From positions 1-33,545 of the forward strand of contig JAKLER010000009.1 in assembly GCA_022711615.1 (NCBI GenBank): DNA of 33,545 nucleotides, read 5' to 3'. The notes under the pieces were generated by a model that saw only the letters and a program-made list of their open reading frames with translations, was not told the origin of the DNA and made no database searches. Below are positions 20,513 to 29,632 of this stretch, piece by piece. The translations under genes were made by a program, and so were the position numbers. This DNA comes from Acidobacteriota bacterium. GTDB lineage: Bacteria; Acidobacteriota; Thermoanaerobaculia; UBA5066. Positions within the stretch are counted from its first letter, which is position 1, and each line of letters opens with the position of its first letter.

Positions 20513-22992
20513 GTCGTGCCGTAGAGGTCGTCGAAGCCGGAGCCCGCGGCCTCGGGCGGTTCGGGTTTCACGCTTCGTCGGTGATCGCGTTCGCGCAGAG
20601 GAACCCTTCGCTCTGCCTCGAGGCCATCTGCGTGATCGCCCTCGGGGTCGCGGTCAATACCGTGATGTTCAGCCTCGTGGAGACTGTCGTTCTGAATCCG
20701 CTGCCGTTACCGAGGCCAAAGGAGGTCGTCGAGGTCTTCGATGCAGAGCAAGTAAACGTGAGCCCAGTCGTCTATCTCGAGATGAAGGGACGAATGCGAT
20801 CCTACTCGAGCCTGTCCGCCGCGACGATGCGCAGATTCAACCTCACGCGGCGCGGAGAGGCGCTGAGCATCGTCGGAGCCATGGTCACGCCGGAGTTCTT
20901 CGAAACGCTCCGCGTGAATCCTGCGCTCGGAAGAGCCTTCCTCCAAGGGAGGGGGGCGGCGGAGGACGGGAGCGGCCTCGTGCTGAGCCACGCCCTGTGG
21001 GCGAGCAAGTTCGAGAGCCGGCGAGACGTCATCGGAGAGAGCGTCGGCCTGGACGGCATAGCACACGTCATTGTTGGCGTGACGGGGAGGGAGTGCCAGC
21101 TTCCGCAGGGAGCGGAGGCGTGGGTGACGCCGGGTCTGGGGCGAGTGCCGCGGTTCGCCGGGTCTCTCCAGAATGATGATGACGCCGCACTCTCGGAGGA
21201 GCCCTACCTCACGGTCTTCGGACGCCTACGGCAAGGTGTGACGCCGGAGGAGGCGGAAGCGGAGGCGAGGCTCGTGTCGGCGAAGCCTTCGAGAGGCGCG
21301 TCGACGTCGGAGGCGATCGCTCGCATCAGGGTGGAACGGCTTCAGGAAAGGATGGTGGCTCACATCCGGGCGGTCGCGGTATCGATGTACGTCGCCGGCT
21401 CCTTCATCCTCATCCTCGTCTGCGTGAACGTCGCGAACCTCTTGCTGGCGAAGGCGATCCGAGGGGCCCGCGAATCCGCGACTCGACTCGCTCTGGGTGC
21501 GACTCCCGCCAGGCTTGCGATCGAGCATCTGGTCCAGGGTCTCGCTCTCGCGATCGGCGGGATGGGAGCGGGGCTCGGGCTGTCGCTCGTGCTGCTGAGC
21601 ATCGTCCGCAGGGTGGTGCCGGCGACCCTGCCGCGCGCGGGAGAGATCGGTCTGAGTGGGCAAGCTCTGGCCTACATGACCTTCGTCACGGTGGTGACCT
21701 CCTGCGGGGCGGCCCTCTTGGGTGGCGTCCGCGCCCGTGGGAGCCAGACGAGCGCCCTGATCCGAGGCGGCCACCAATCCGCCGAGCGGGGGCGTCTGAG
21801 GCTGCAGGCCGCGCTGGTCGTCGTTCAGGTGGCGCTCGCGGTGCCCCTCGTCGTCGGGACGGCGGTGATGCTGCGAAGCTTCTGGAAGCTGACGAGGCAG
21901 AATCCGGGCTTCGACGCGAAGCACGCCTTGGTGTTCGAACTGCCCATCGCCCCGATCGAACGAAGCAAAGGAACGGAGATCGTGGAGCTCCACCGCGCGC
22001 TTCTCCGTCGATTCCGGGCCGTCGCCGGCGTGACGAGCGCGGGCATCACCAACGCCCTGCCCCTCGGCTTCAGCGAAATGCTGGTTGGAGTCGCCGGCTC
22101 CCCGATGTCGGCTGAAGGAGCAGCCTTTCGAACGAGCGTCCGATTCGTGAGCGCGGGATACGTCGAGGCGCTCGGGATTCCGCTCCGACGGGGCAGGCTC
22201 TTCGACGAACGCGACCGGGACGGCTCGGCACCCGTGGCGATCGTGGACGAGCTGCTGGCGAGGCGACTCTGGGAGGACGGTCGCGACCTCGGAATGCCGG
22301 TGTGGACCCACCTGACCGGCAAGGAGCCGGTCGAGGTGGTCGGCGTAGTCGACACGGTTCGTGCCAGCTCGCTCGAGGCGGACCCACGCCCCACTCTGTA
22401 CCTCCCGTTCCTTCAGGCGCCCCCCGAAGTCACGACGACGAGCGGTCGCTCGATGACGTACGTCTTGAGGACAGCCGGGGAAGGAAGCGCCGTCGCGGGC
22501 GAGGTCCGACGAATCGTCCGGGAAACGGATGATCGCCAGCCGGTGGCAGGAATGGCGGAAATGGAGGACATCGTCGCGAGGTCCATGCGAAGTCGCACGG
22601 TATCGACGATGATTCTGGTGGCGTTCGCTTCAGTGGCGGTGTTCCTGGCGATCGCCGGCGTCCACGGCGTGGTCGCGCAGGCGGTCGCGCAGCGGCGAAG
22701 AGAGCTGGGCATCCGCGCGGCGCTGGGTGCTACGCCGCTCCAGCTCCTGCGGTTCGCGTCGTCGCAGACCCTCCGAGCAGCCGGCGTGGGCATCCTCCTG
22801 GGTCTGATCGCCACAGCCGCGTTACTCGGGAGATTGTCCGTCTTCGTCTACGACTCCAGCGCTCTCGAGACAGGGTTCATGTTGGTGTTCTCCTGCCTGG
22901 CCATGGCAGCCGTTGCACTCGGGACGGCAGCCTTCGCGGCGCGGGAGGTCCTGTCCGTGAACCCCGCGATCGTGCTTCGGCAGGGTGCCTAG
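20509..22992 (+). CDS. ADOP-type MacB/FtsX permease
   Basis: This 827-aa permease consists of two fused MacB-like units. The first transmembrane helix is at about 37-62 and a periplasmic MacB_PCD-type domain follows. An FtsX helix bundle starts near residue 293 (MYVAGSFILILVCVNVANLL) with the LALGATPARL coupling loop. A second periplasmic domain and a second FtsX bundle then end with ELGIRAALGATPLQLLRF. This is the layout of 'acidobacterial duplicated orphan permeases', which lack their own ATPase. Here a MacB/LolD-like ATPase (26786) and adaptor (25405) are in the same operon. Translation is coupled to the maturase. It probably exports or gives immunity to the modified peptide; the substrate assignment is inference. 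Confidence 0.9.
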   Translation: MSRAVEVVEAGARGLGRFGFHASSVIAFAQRNPSLCLEAICVIALGVAVNTVMFSLVETVVLNPLPLPRPKEVVEVFDAEQVNVSPVVYLEMKGRMRSYSSLSAATMRRFNLTRRGEALSIVGAMVTPEFFETLRVNPALGRAFLQGRGAAEDGSGLVLSHALWASKFESRRDVIGESVGLDGIAHVIVGVTGRECQLPQGAEAWVTPGLGRVPRFAGSLQNDDDAALSEEPYLTVFGRLRQGVTPEEAEAEARLVSAKPSRGASTSEAIARIRVERLQERMVAHIRAVAVSMYVAGSFILILVCVNVANLLLAKAIRGARESATRLALGATPARLAIEHLVQGLALAIGGMGAGLGLSLVLLSIVRRVVPATLPRAGEIGLSGQALAYMTFVTVVTSCGAALLGGVRARGSQTSALIRGGHQSAERGRLRLQAALVVVQVALAVPLVVGTAVMLRSFWKLTRQNPGFDAKHALVFELPIAPIERSKGTEIVELHRALLRRFRAVAGVTSAGITNALPLGFSEMLVGVAGSPMSAEGAAFRTSVRFVSAGYVEALGIPLRRGRLFDERDRDGSAPVAIVDELLARRLWEDGRDLGMPVWTHLTGKEPVEVVGVVDTVRASSLEADPRPTLYLPFLQAPPEVTTTSGRSMTYVLRTAGEGSAVAGEVRRIVRETDDRQPVAGMAEMEDIVARSMRSRTVSTMILVAFASVAVFLAIAGVHGVVAQAVAQRRRELGIRAALGATPLQLLRFASSQTLRAAGVGILLGLIATAALLGRLSVFVYDSSALETGFMLVFSCLAMAAVALGTAAFAAREVLSVNPAIVLRQGA

Positions 22993-22998
22993 GCGAGG

Positions 22999-25293
22999 AT
23001 GGCTGGAAACGGCGCGCGAGAGGCCGCTGCGGTGTCGTTGTCGAAGGTGACGGACATCCGTGTCGAGGACGAGCCGACGCTGTTTCGGGCGAGTGCGCTG
23101 GCAGCGCGGTTGCGACGGACGTACAGGCGTGTCCCGAAGCTACCCGCTCAGCCGGGCTGGCGATCGCGCCGAGTGCCCGTCGTGCGCCAGACGACCGAGA
23201 GCGACTGTGGGGCGGCGTGCCTCGCTATGGTCCTGCAGGCACTCGGGCGGAGCGTGAGCCTGTCGACTGTAAGGGAGGCGATGGGTCTCCAACGAGACGG
23301 AGTCGACGCCCAAACCATCGTGGACGTCTCCACTCGGTTCGGTGTGGAGGCGGAAGGCTTCCGAGCCGAGCTCACCGATCTCCGCTGGGTTCGGGCTCCG
23401 GCAGTACTTCATTGGGGGTTCAACCACTTCGTCGTGCTTGTGCGGGCCAGGAGAAGCCGCCTGGTCATCGTCGATCCGGCATGCGGGCGCCGGTCGGTCG
23501 GGCTGGCGGAGGCGGATAGGCTTTTCACGGGCGTCACGCTCACCTTCGAGCCGAAAGAGGAATGTGCGATCCGGGATGCGCGAATCGCGGACTGGAAGCA
23601 CTACGTCCGGAAGGTGTTCGCCGCGCCGCGGTCGCTTGCGGGGACGCTCGCGCTCTCAGTGCTTCTCCAATGTCTCGGGCTTCTCCTGCCCGTCCTCACG
23701 GCGTACGTCGTGGATGCAGTCGTACCAGCAGGTTCCTGGCAGAGCCTGAGTGCGCTGGTCCTCGGCTCGGGGCTCCTCGTCGCGGCCTTCTTCGCGACGA
23801 CGGTGACGAGAGCTGTCGTCATGGCCCGCTTGCAGGTGCGCCTCGATCGGGCGATGATGGCCGAGTTCTTTGACCATCTGCTTTCGCTGAGGTACGCCTT
23901 CTTCCAGGTTCGAGCGTCCGGGGACCTGCTGATGCGCCTCTCGAGCAATGCGCTGGTGCGCGAGCTCCTGTCTCGTCAGGTGTTCTCTCTCGCTGCGGAC
24001 GGCCTCTTGATGCTCGGGTACCTGGCCGCGATGATCGCGTTCCACCTGCGGCTCGGCCTCGCCGTCCTCGCCCTTGCGGTCCTCCGAATCGTGGCCGCGC
24101 TCGCGGGCGCGGCTGTCATGAAGGACGTGATTCGCGGACAGGTCGCGGCGCAGTCGAAGCATCAGAGTTATCTCGTCGAGGTGTTCAACGCGATCGAGAC
24201 GGTGAAGGCGAGCGGCGCCGAGAGACCGGTCGGAGAGAGATGGCGTACCCTGTTCTACGGGGAGCTCGAGGCCGGATACCGTCGAGCGAAACGTGAGGCG
24301 TTCGTGGGCGGCGCCGCGGCGACCCTGGCATTCGCGTGTCCGGCCGTTCTCCTGCTGCTTGGAACGGCGGCCGTCGTGCGGGGCGATCTGAGCCTCGGTA
24401 GGATGCTCGGCTTCAACGTCCTGGCCGGCGGCTTCATGGCCCCTCTCGCGTCCCTCATCGAGAACGCGCAGAACCTCCAGGTCATCGGAACGCACCTCGA
24501 GCGCTTGGAGGAGGTGCGTCATGCGCCGTCCGAACGGGAGGGGAGGGAGCGCAAATGGACCGCTCCGATTCGGGGAGAGATCGAGCTGCGCGACATCTCC
24601 TTCCGGTATGGCCAGGGCTCTCCCTGGGTCGTGTCGAACGTTTCCCTGAAGGTGAGCGCGGGCGCGTCCCTCGCGATCGTCGGAGCGTCCGGCTCGGGGA
24701 AGTCGACGCTGCTCAAGCTGATGATGGGTCTCTACGAGCCGATCGCCGGCGAGGTGCTACTGGACGGCCAGGACGTTCGAGCATTCGATCCTCGCAGCAT
24801 CCGCTTTCGGTTCGGCGTCGTGCCGCAGCGGACCGTGCTCTTCGCCGAGACGATCCGCGGGAACATCTGCATGAACACGCCGGATGCGAGCGACGCGGAC
24901 CTTCATCGCGCCGCGGCGGCCGCGGAGGTCGCGGCCGATATCGAGCAAATGCCGATGGCCTACGACACGTGGGTGTCGGAAGCAGCGGGCAACCTCAGCG
25001 GCGGGCAGCGACAGAGGATCTGCCTCGCTCGAGCGTTGGTCGGTCGTCCGCAGGTCCTCTTTCTCGACGAAGCGACCAGCGAGGTCGACGGCCCGAATGC
25101 GAACAGGATCGCCGCGAACCTGCGGGGGCTCGGCTGCACGCGCCTCGAGGTCGCGCACCGGCTCGATGCAATCCGGGAGGCGGACGAGATTCTCGTGATG
25201 GACGGTGGGCGAATCGTCGGCCGCGGTCGGCACGATCGGCTTCAGCGCGAGTGCGGAACATACCGTCGGCTCCTCGAGCGCGAGCGGACGTAG
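22999..25293 (+). CDS. Peptidase-containing ABC transporter (C39 peptidase, PCAT)
   Basis: This 764-aa protein begins with a C39 cysteine peptidase. Gln64 and Cys70 (QTTESDCGAACLAM), His143 (FNHFVVL) and Asp159 (VIVDPACG) give the full catalytic set. A six-helix ABC exporter membrane domain (about 205-500) follows. The ATPase domain has Walker A GASGSGKST (562-570), LSGGQ (666-670), Walker B VLFLDE (686-691) and an H-loop AHRLD. PCATs cut double-glycine leaders and export the core, which fits the peptide at 18552. The start lies 6 bp after the permease stop with AGGCGAGG abutting ATG. Family length (about 700-750) is respected with about 55 extra N-terminal residues. Confidence 0.95.
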   Translation: MAGNGAREAAAVSLSKVTDIRVEDEPTLFRASALAARLRRTYRRVPKLPAQPGWRSRRVPVVRQTTESDCGAACLAMVLQALGRSVSLSTVREAMGLQRDGVDAQTIVDVSTRFGVEAEGFRAELTDLRWVRAPAVLHWGFNHFVVLVRARRSRLVIVDPACGRRSVGLAEADRLFTGVTLTFEPKEECAIRDARIADWKHYVRKVFAAPRSLAGTLALSVLLQCLGLLLPVLTAYVVDAVVPAGSWQSLSALVLGSGLLVAAFFATTVTRAVVMARLQVRLDRAMMAEFFDHLLSLRYAFFQVRASGDLLMRLSSNALVRELLSRQVFSLAADGLLMLGYLAAMIAFHLRLGLAVLALAVLRIVAALAGAAVMKDVIRGQVAAQSKHQSYLVEVFNAIETVKASGAERPVGERWRTLFYGELEAGYRRAKREAFVGGAAATLAFACPAVLLLLGTAAVVRGDLSLGRMLGFNVLAGGFMAPLASLIENAQNLQVIGTHLERLEEVRHAPSEREGRERKWTAPIRGEIELRDISFRYGQGSPWVVSNVSLKVSAGASLAIVGASGSGKSTLLKLMMGLYEPIAGEVLLDGQDVRAFDPRSIRFRFGVVPQRTVLFAETIRGNICMNTPDASDADLHRAAAAAEVAADIEQMPMAYDTWVSEAAGNLSGGQRQRICLARALVGRPQVLFLDEATSEVDGPNANRIAANLRGLGCTRLEVAHRLDAIREADEILVMDGGRIVGRGRHDRLQRECGTYRRLLERERT

Positions 25294-25404
25294 GCGAGAG
25301 GTGCAAGGGATGGCGTCACAGCGGTTCTCGCGGCCTGGACCAGCGCCGGAGTCGAGTATTCTCGTCCGCGCCCAGCCGCTGACGTGACGGAGGCCGGGGG
25401 CCTG

Positions 25405-26703
25405 ATGCGAACGGAAGAGCCAACGACTGAACGGCCTGTCCTGAGCGCGATGGACGTACCGAGACCGGACCTCGCTCTCGCCCGGAAGAGGCGCCGCCTG
25501 TTTCTCGCGATCGTCGTAGGCCTGTGCCTGGCAGCGGTCGTGCTCGCAGTGGGCATGATGGGCCGGGCGTTGCCGGTCGTCTCGCGGTCGACCGTCGTGA
25601 TCGGGAGAGTCGAGCGAGGAGAGCTGATCCGGGAGGTGCACGGCGCGGGGGCCCTGGCCTCAGAGGACGTCCTCTGGATCACGGCGGAGACTTCCGGAAG
25701 GGTTGTCGAGAGTGTCCTGAAGCCCGGGGCTCCAGTCACACCGGACTCGGTGATCCTGCGGCTGGCGAATCCTGAGGTGGAGCTCGCCTCGCTGGACGCG
25801 GGAACGCGCTTGCGGATTGCGGAGGCGGAGCTCGTCGACCTGGAGGCCCGCCTGGAGGCGCAGAGCATGACGCTCCGGGCCGAGAGCGCCACACTCGAGT
25901 CGGAGCTGACGGAAGCGAGGCTCCAGGCCGAGGCGGCGGGCCGGCTCGCCCGAGAAGGGCTGACGTCCTCGATCGACCGGGAGATCGCGGATGCCCGAAG
26001 AGCATCGGTGACCGCCAGATCGCAGATCGAGCGGGAGCGGCTCGCCGTCACGCGGCGAGCGGGCGCGGCGCAGCGACAGGCGAAGGAGGCAGAGGTTCGG
26101 CAGCATCGGGCACTCGCGGAGCTTCGGAGAAGCCAGGTCACGGGGCTGACGGTTCGCGCGAAGACGACGGGCGTGCTCCAGAGCGTCTCCGTGGAGCCGG
26201 GGCAGCAGGTCACGCCGGGTATGCCCCTCGCGGTCGTCACGAATCCCAGCCGCCTCCTGGCACGGCTTCGCGTGGCGGCGACCGAGGCTCGCGACGTCAC
26301 CCCCGGTCTCTCGGTGAGTGTCGACACCGGGACGGGCCTGGTGGAGGGTGCCGTCTCGCGCGTCGACCCCGTCGTAAAGGACGGTACGGTGAAGGTGGAC
26401 GTCGCCCTTCGAGGGGAGCTGCCGCGCGGCGCGCGGCCGGACCTTCCCGTGGACGGCACGATCCGGATCGAACGCCTCGCCGGCGTGCTCTGCCTCGGTC
26501 GTCCGACGCGCAGTCAGGCGCACTCGACGATCGCGCTCTTCCGGATCGAGCCCTCGGGCGGTCGTGCCGAACGAGTGCTGGTCCAAGTCGGCCGGACGTC
26601 GGTAAACGCGGTCGAGATCAAGGGTGGACTGTCGGTCGGCGACGACGTCATCCTCTCGGACATGTCGCGATTTGACTCGCACCGGCGAATCGCGGTCCGG
26701 TGA
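25405..26703 (+). CDS. HlyD/MacA-like periplasmic adaptor protein
   Basis: This 432-aa protein has a short cytosolic N-terminus, one membrane anchor (about 32-53) and the barrel-sandwich half GALASEDVLWITAETSGRVVE. A long alpha-helical hairpin rich in Glu/Arg/Ala follows (about 125-245). The second lipoyl half is VRAKTTGVLQSVSVEPGQQVTPG, followed by a beta-barrel region. Adaptors of this type join inner-membrane exporters to outer-membrane channels. The start is at 25405, with GGAGG and GGGGG nearby; GTG at 25384 would add 7 residues. It could serve the C39 exporter or, MacA-like, the ADOP permease plus ATPase. No TolC-like gene is in the window. Confidence 0.87.
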   Translation: MRTEEPTTERPVLSAMDVPRPDLALARKRRRLFLAIVVGLCLAAVVLAVGMMGRALPVVSRSTVVIGRVERGELIREVHGAGALASEDVLWITAETSGRVVESVLKPGAPVTPDSVILRLANPEVELASLDAGTRLRIAEAELVDLEARLEAQSMTLRAESATLESELTEARLQAEAAGRLAREGLTSSIDREIADARRASVTARSQIERERLAVTRRAGAAQRQAKEAEVRQHRALAELRRSQVTGLTVRAKTTGVLQSVSVEPGQQVTPGMPLAVVTNPSRLLARLRVAATEARDVTPGLSVSVDTGTGLVEGAVSRVDPVVKDGTVKVDVALRGELPRGARPDLPVDGTIRIERLAGVLCLGRPTRSQAHSTIALFRIEPSGGRAERVLVQVGRTSVNAVEIKGGLSVGDDVILSDMSRFDSHRRIAVR

Positions 26704-26785
26704 GCATGCTGTTGGAGAGACGTCGAGCCCGAACGGAGACGGCCGAGGCCGACGAGCCGGCCGCCGAAAGAGAGAGAAGGTTCCG

Positions 26786-27487
26786 ATGGGGATTCAGGTG
26801 AACGGGCGCGACGTCATCCGATTGACGGATGTCGACAAGGTGTTCCTGGCGGACGACATGGAAACGCGCGCCTTGACGCACGTGAGCGTGTCGATCCGCG
26901 AAGGAGAGTATGTGTCGATCGGAGGCCCATCAGGCTGCGGGAAGTCGACGCTCCTCTCGATCATGGGTCTGCTGGACGAACCGACCTCGGGCACGGTTGA
27001 GTTCCACGCTGAGAGCACGAGCACGCTCGGACAGGCGGGCCGTGCTGCACTCCGCAACCGGGCGATCGGGTTCGTCTTCCAGGACTTCAACCTGATCGGC
27101 GACCTGACCGTTTTCCAGAACGTCGAACTGCCGCTCTTCTATCGAGGAGTTCCCGCCCTGGAGAGGCGGGAGCGGGTGAGCGTGGCCCTCGAGAGAGTGG
27201 GCATGTCTCACCGTTCGAAGCACTTCCCGGGCCAGCTTTCCGGTGGCCAACAGCAGCGCGTAGCGGTCGCGCGTGCGGTCGTGGGGGAGCCGAGCATCCT
27301 GCTCGCCGACGAGCCAACCGGGAATCTCGATTCGACGAATGGCGAGGCTGTCATGAAGGTCCTCGATCGCCTGCACGAAGGAGGGGTGACGATCTGCATG
27401 GTGACGCACGACCCGAGATACTCGCTTCGGGCGAGCCGCGTGATCGAGATGTTCGATGGGCGCATCGTCACGGATCCGTCCGCGTAA
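26786..27487 (+). CDS. MacB/LolD-type ABC transporter ATP-binding protein
   Basis: This 233-aa ATPase has Walker A GPSGCGKST (47-55), a Q-loop in FVFQDFNLIGDLTVFQNVELP typical of the MacB/LolD/FtsE group, signature LSGGQQQR (151-158) and Walker B ILLADEPTGNLDS (from 171). It has no membrane domain, so it must pair with a FtsX-type permease; the ADOP protein of the same operon is the obvious partner. GAGAAGG precedes ATG. It follows the adaptor gene by 82 bp and is 4 bp ahead of the TonB-C-like gene. Confidence 0.93.
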   Translation: MGIQVNGRDVIRLTDVDKVFLADDMETRALTHVSVSIREGEYVSIGGPSGCGKSTLLSIMGLLDEPTSGTVEFHAESTSTLGQAGRAALRNRAIGFVFQDFNLIGDLTVFQNVELPLFYRGVPALERRERVSVALERVGMSHRSKHFPGQLSGGQQQRVAVARAVVGEPSILLADEPTGNLDSTNGEAVMKVLDRLHEGGVTICMVTHDPRYSLRASRVIEMFDGRIVTDPSA

Positions 27488-27491
27488 AGGC

Positions 27492-28151
27492 ATGACGAAG
27501 GCTCGACGAGGCCCGGTCGCGCCGTTCTGCGGGGCTGCCCGGGTGGCACTGTCCCTCGGAATCGGAGCATGGCCGATCACGAACGCGTGCAGCCACGGAA
27601 GCGTTCCCGTTGAGGCACGCGCGGGAGACACTGAGGCTCCAGCCCGAGGAACCGAAGATCCCTCGAGGCAGGGCGACGTCGCGGTCCGGTTCCTCTCCGA
27701 CCCGGCGGCAGCGGACATCAAGGTTGCCGAGACGGAGGAGTTCGCGCCCGCATCTCCCCGCTACGCGCCGTTGCCCCCATATCCGGCCGAGGCGCTTCGC
27801 TCTGGTGCCGGCTCCGCGATCGTCGCCATTCGGCTCCACCTTGACAAGGGGGGCTTCGTGATCGCCACGAGCGACAGTCCCCTTCTCGCTTCTTCAGGCG
27901 GCCCCCACCAGGAGGCGTTTCGACAGGCTGCGGAAACGGCCGTCCGTCGCTGGGTGTTCTCATCGGCGCGCATAGACACCGTCGCTCCCGTTTCAGCGAG
28001 TACCGACCCGAACGAGCCGCGGCCTCTGCTCTCCACTCGCTACGTGCCAACGTACGTGGACTTCGCCTTTCAGTTCTCGGTCGTTGACGGTCAGGGCGTT
28101 GTGTCCCTGGGAGCCCCCGCGCCCGGCTCGGTCTCCACATCTCCGAAGTAG
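27492..28151 (+). CDS. TonB-C-terminal-like lipoprotein (hypothetical)
   Basis: This 219-aa protein has a probable signal with a lipobox-like ITNAC (Cys33), then a low-complexity stretch. A region resembling TonB C-terminal folds covers about 94-200: PPYPAEALRSGAGSAIVAIRLHLDKGG, a helix FRQAAETAVRRWVFSSA, then strands. TonB-C domains contact outer-membrane partners, and stand-alone copies are common next to ADOP/MacAB genes in some phyla. It is last in the cluster operon and just precedes a hairpin. A periplasmic accessory or immunity role is possible but unproven. AAAGG precedes the ATG 4 bp after the ATPase stop. Confidence 0.7.
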   Translation: MTKARRGPVAPFCGAARVALSLGIGAWPITNACSHGSVPVEARAGDTEAPARGTEDPSRQGDVAVRFLSDPAAADIKVAETEEFAPASPRYAPLPPYPAEALRSGAGSAIVAIRLHLDKGGFVIATSDSPLLASSGGPHQEAFRQAAETAVRRWVFSSARIDTVAPVSASTDPNEPRPLLSTRYVPTYVDFAFQFSVVDGQGVVSLGAPAPGSVSTSPK

Positions 28152-28174
28152 GTGCCCGGATTTGCCGGGTCACC
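28151..28174 (+). terminator. Hairpin at the end of the RiPP operon
   Basis: CCCGG (28155-28159) pairs with CCGGG (28165-28169) around ATTTG, and the stem extends with GGTG/CACC across one bulged T. It begins at the stop codon of the last cluster gene. There is no U-tract. The next 170 bp up to the DUF2785 remnant hold no gene. Confidence 0.5.
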
Positions 28175-28345
28175 TCAGGCGCCTCCGGGAGGGCGACGGT
28201 CGGCTGTAGCGGAGGCGATCTGCGCGTGGAGGCCCGCACCGCGACGGGAACGGCGGGAGTCCCGGAGGCCGTCGACGGTGGCTGTAGCGCGGCTGTGTCG
28301 CCGTCTGCAGGAGGCAGAACGGGAGCGAGCAGAAAGCCGTTCCGC

Positions 28346-29206
28346 TTACCCCCGCAGCTTCCCCAGCGCCTCGTTCAGGCTCCTCCGGAACGCGTCCGGG
28401 GCCTTCTCCTCGCGTGCGAGAAGGGCGGCGAGGTGGACGAGGGCCTGGCGCTGCGCCCTCACGGGGACGAAGGCCGCCGGGTCGATCGCCGGGCCGTTCT
28501 TCCAGAGGGCGGCGTTCTCGGCGGCGAGGGCGGCTAGCCACGCCTCGAACGGCTTCTGGTCGAAGTCGCTTCGCTGCGTGAGGGAGAGGAGGGCGAGGGC
28601 GAGGCGTTCGTCCTCGCCCCATGCGTAGACGACGCCGGCGGTCCGGAGGCGCGCCGCGACCGCCTCGACGATCCGGCCTGGCCGGCCGGGGTGAGCTTCG
28701 GGTTGCGGCCGAGGAACTTCAGGACGTCGGCCGTGTGGGCCGCGGCGTGGACCCAGCCGGCGCCGGCGACGAAGCCGCCGACGTCCTTCTCGGCGGTGAG
28801 GTAACGGGTCGTGGCGGCGAGGAGGTCCTCGAACGCCTCCTTCGTCATCCAGGGGCTCTTCAGGTCGACGGCGGCGAGGATCGAGAGGGCGAGGGCCGAG
28901 AAGGAGCGCCCGTAGGCGGAGTCGGTCCCCGTCTCGCCGAGCCCTTTGCCTAAGCCCGCCTGAAGCCGGAGGCGGAGAGCCTCGAGGCCGTCGGGCGGGA
29001 CGAGGCCCTGCACGTAGACCCAGCGGGCAAGGGCGTCGAACGCGACGGAGTCCCGGAGCTTCGGGTCGGGCGAGGAGAGGAGCTCGGTCGCCTCGAGGGC
29101 GAGGGCACTCACCGACTCGCCTTCGGGGACGGCGAACTCCTTCGCGGCGAGGGCGTGCCAGAAGGCCGTGTCGTGCGGCGGAGCGGCGGGGGCGGCGAGC
29201 GCCGCC
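28346..29206 (-). pseudogene. DUF2785 protein remnant: 5'-truncated and frameshifted
   Basis: Minus-strand reading from the junction gives AALAAPAAPPHDTAFWHALAAK-type sequence (the end of a signal peptide), then a helical protein up to NPKLTPAGQ near 28683. There the frame breaks: one base is missing. Shifting frame restores RTAGVVYAWGEDERLALALL through SLNEALGKLRG and a TAA at 28346-28348. The content matches DUF2785-type helical proteins. The 5' end with the start codon is replaced by the orphan protease fragment. Loss of both start and frame marks it as a pseudogene, although the single-base gap could be a sequencing error. Confidence 0.78.
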
Positions 29207-29364
29207 TGATGGGAGAGAAGGGGGAGCGGATCGCCGCCGTGAACGACGGCGACGCCTTCCTCGGCCTCGTCAGCGTCGAGGACATCGGCGAGGCGCTCGT
29301 CGTCTCCAGCTTCGTCCAGCCGCGCGATAGGCGCCGCACCGACGCGGAGGCCGAGGCGGGCTGA
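29199..29364 (+). pseudogene. Orphan 3' fragment of the site-2 protease gene (CBS end)
   Basis: This sequence encodes the same last CBS strand and tail as 17176-17341 (RLMGEKGERIAAVNDGDAFLG and on to the stop), with only a few changes (for example QLRDK to QPRDR). It has no start of its own and fuses directly into the reversed DUF2785 remnant. It is a duplication scar rather than a gene. Confidence 0.88.
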
Positions 29365-29632
29365 GGCGGGGCGGGGATCCGCCGGGCTCGTGTCGACGGG
29401 CCGGATCGGAGCGACGTCCCGACGCAACGGCGAGGCCCTTTGTCTCTTCGCGCGCCGTTTGCCCTGGTCGCAAGCGGTTCTCCCTCGAGCGCACGGCGGA
29501 CGGCTTCCTCCGGGTCACCGGCCTTCCCGGAATGTCGATGTCCTCTGCCCGGCTGACGGCGAGCCCGCTGCCGACGTCCGGAGCCCGGGCGGAATGAGGG
29601 ATCGGCGGCACTCTGCTCCGTGGAGGGCCCTC

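Noticed and set aside
28170-28622. Minus-strand 150-aa ORF near the DUF2785 remnant
   Set aside because: It is the wrong frame of the remnant; the correct DUF2785 C-terminus is in another frame and ends at 28346.
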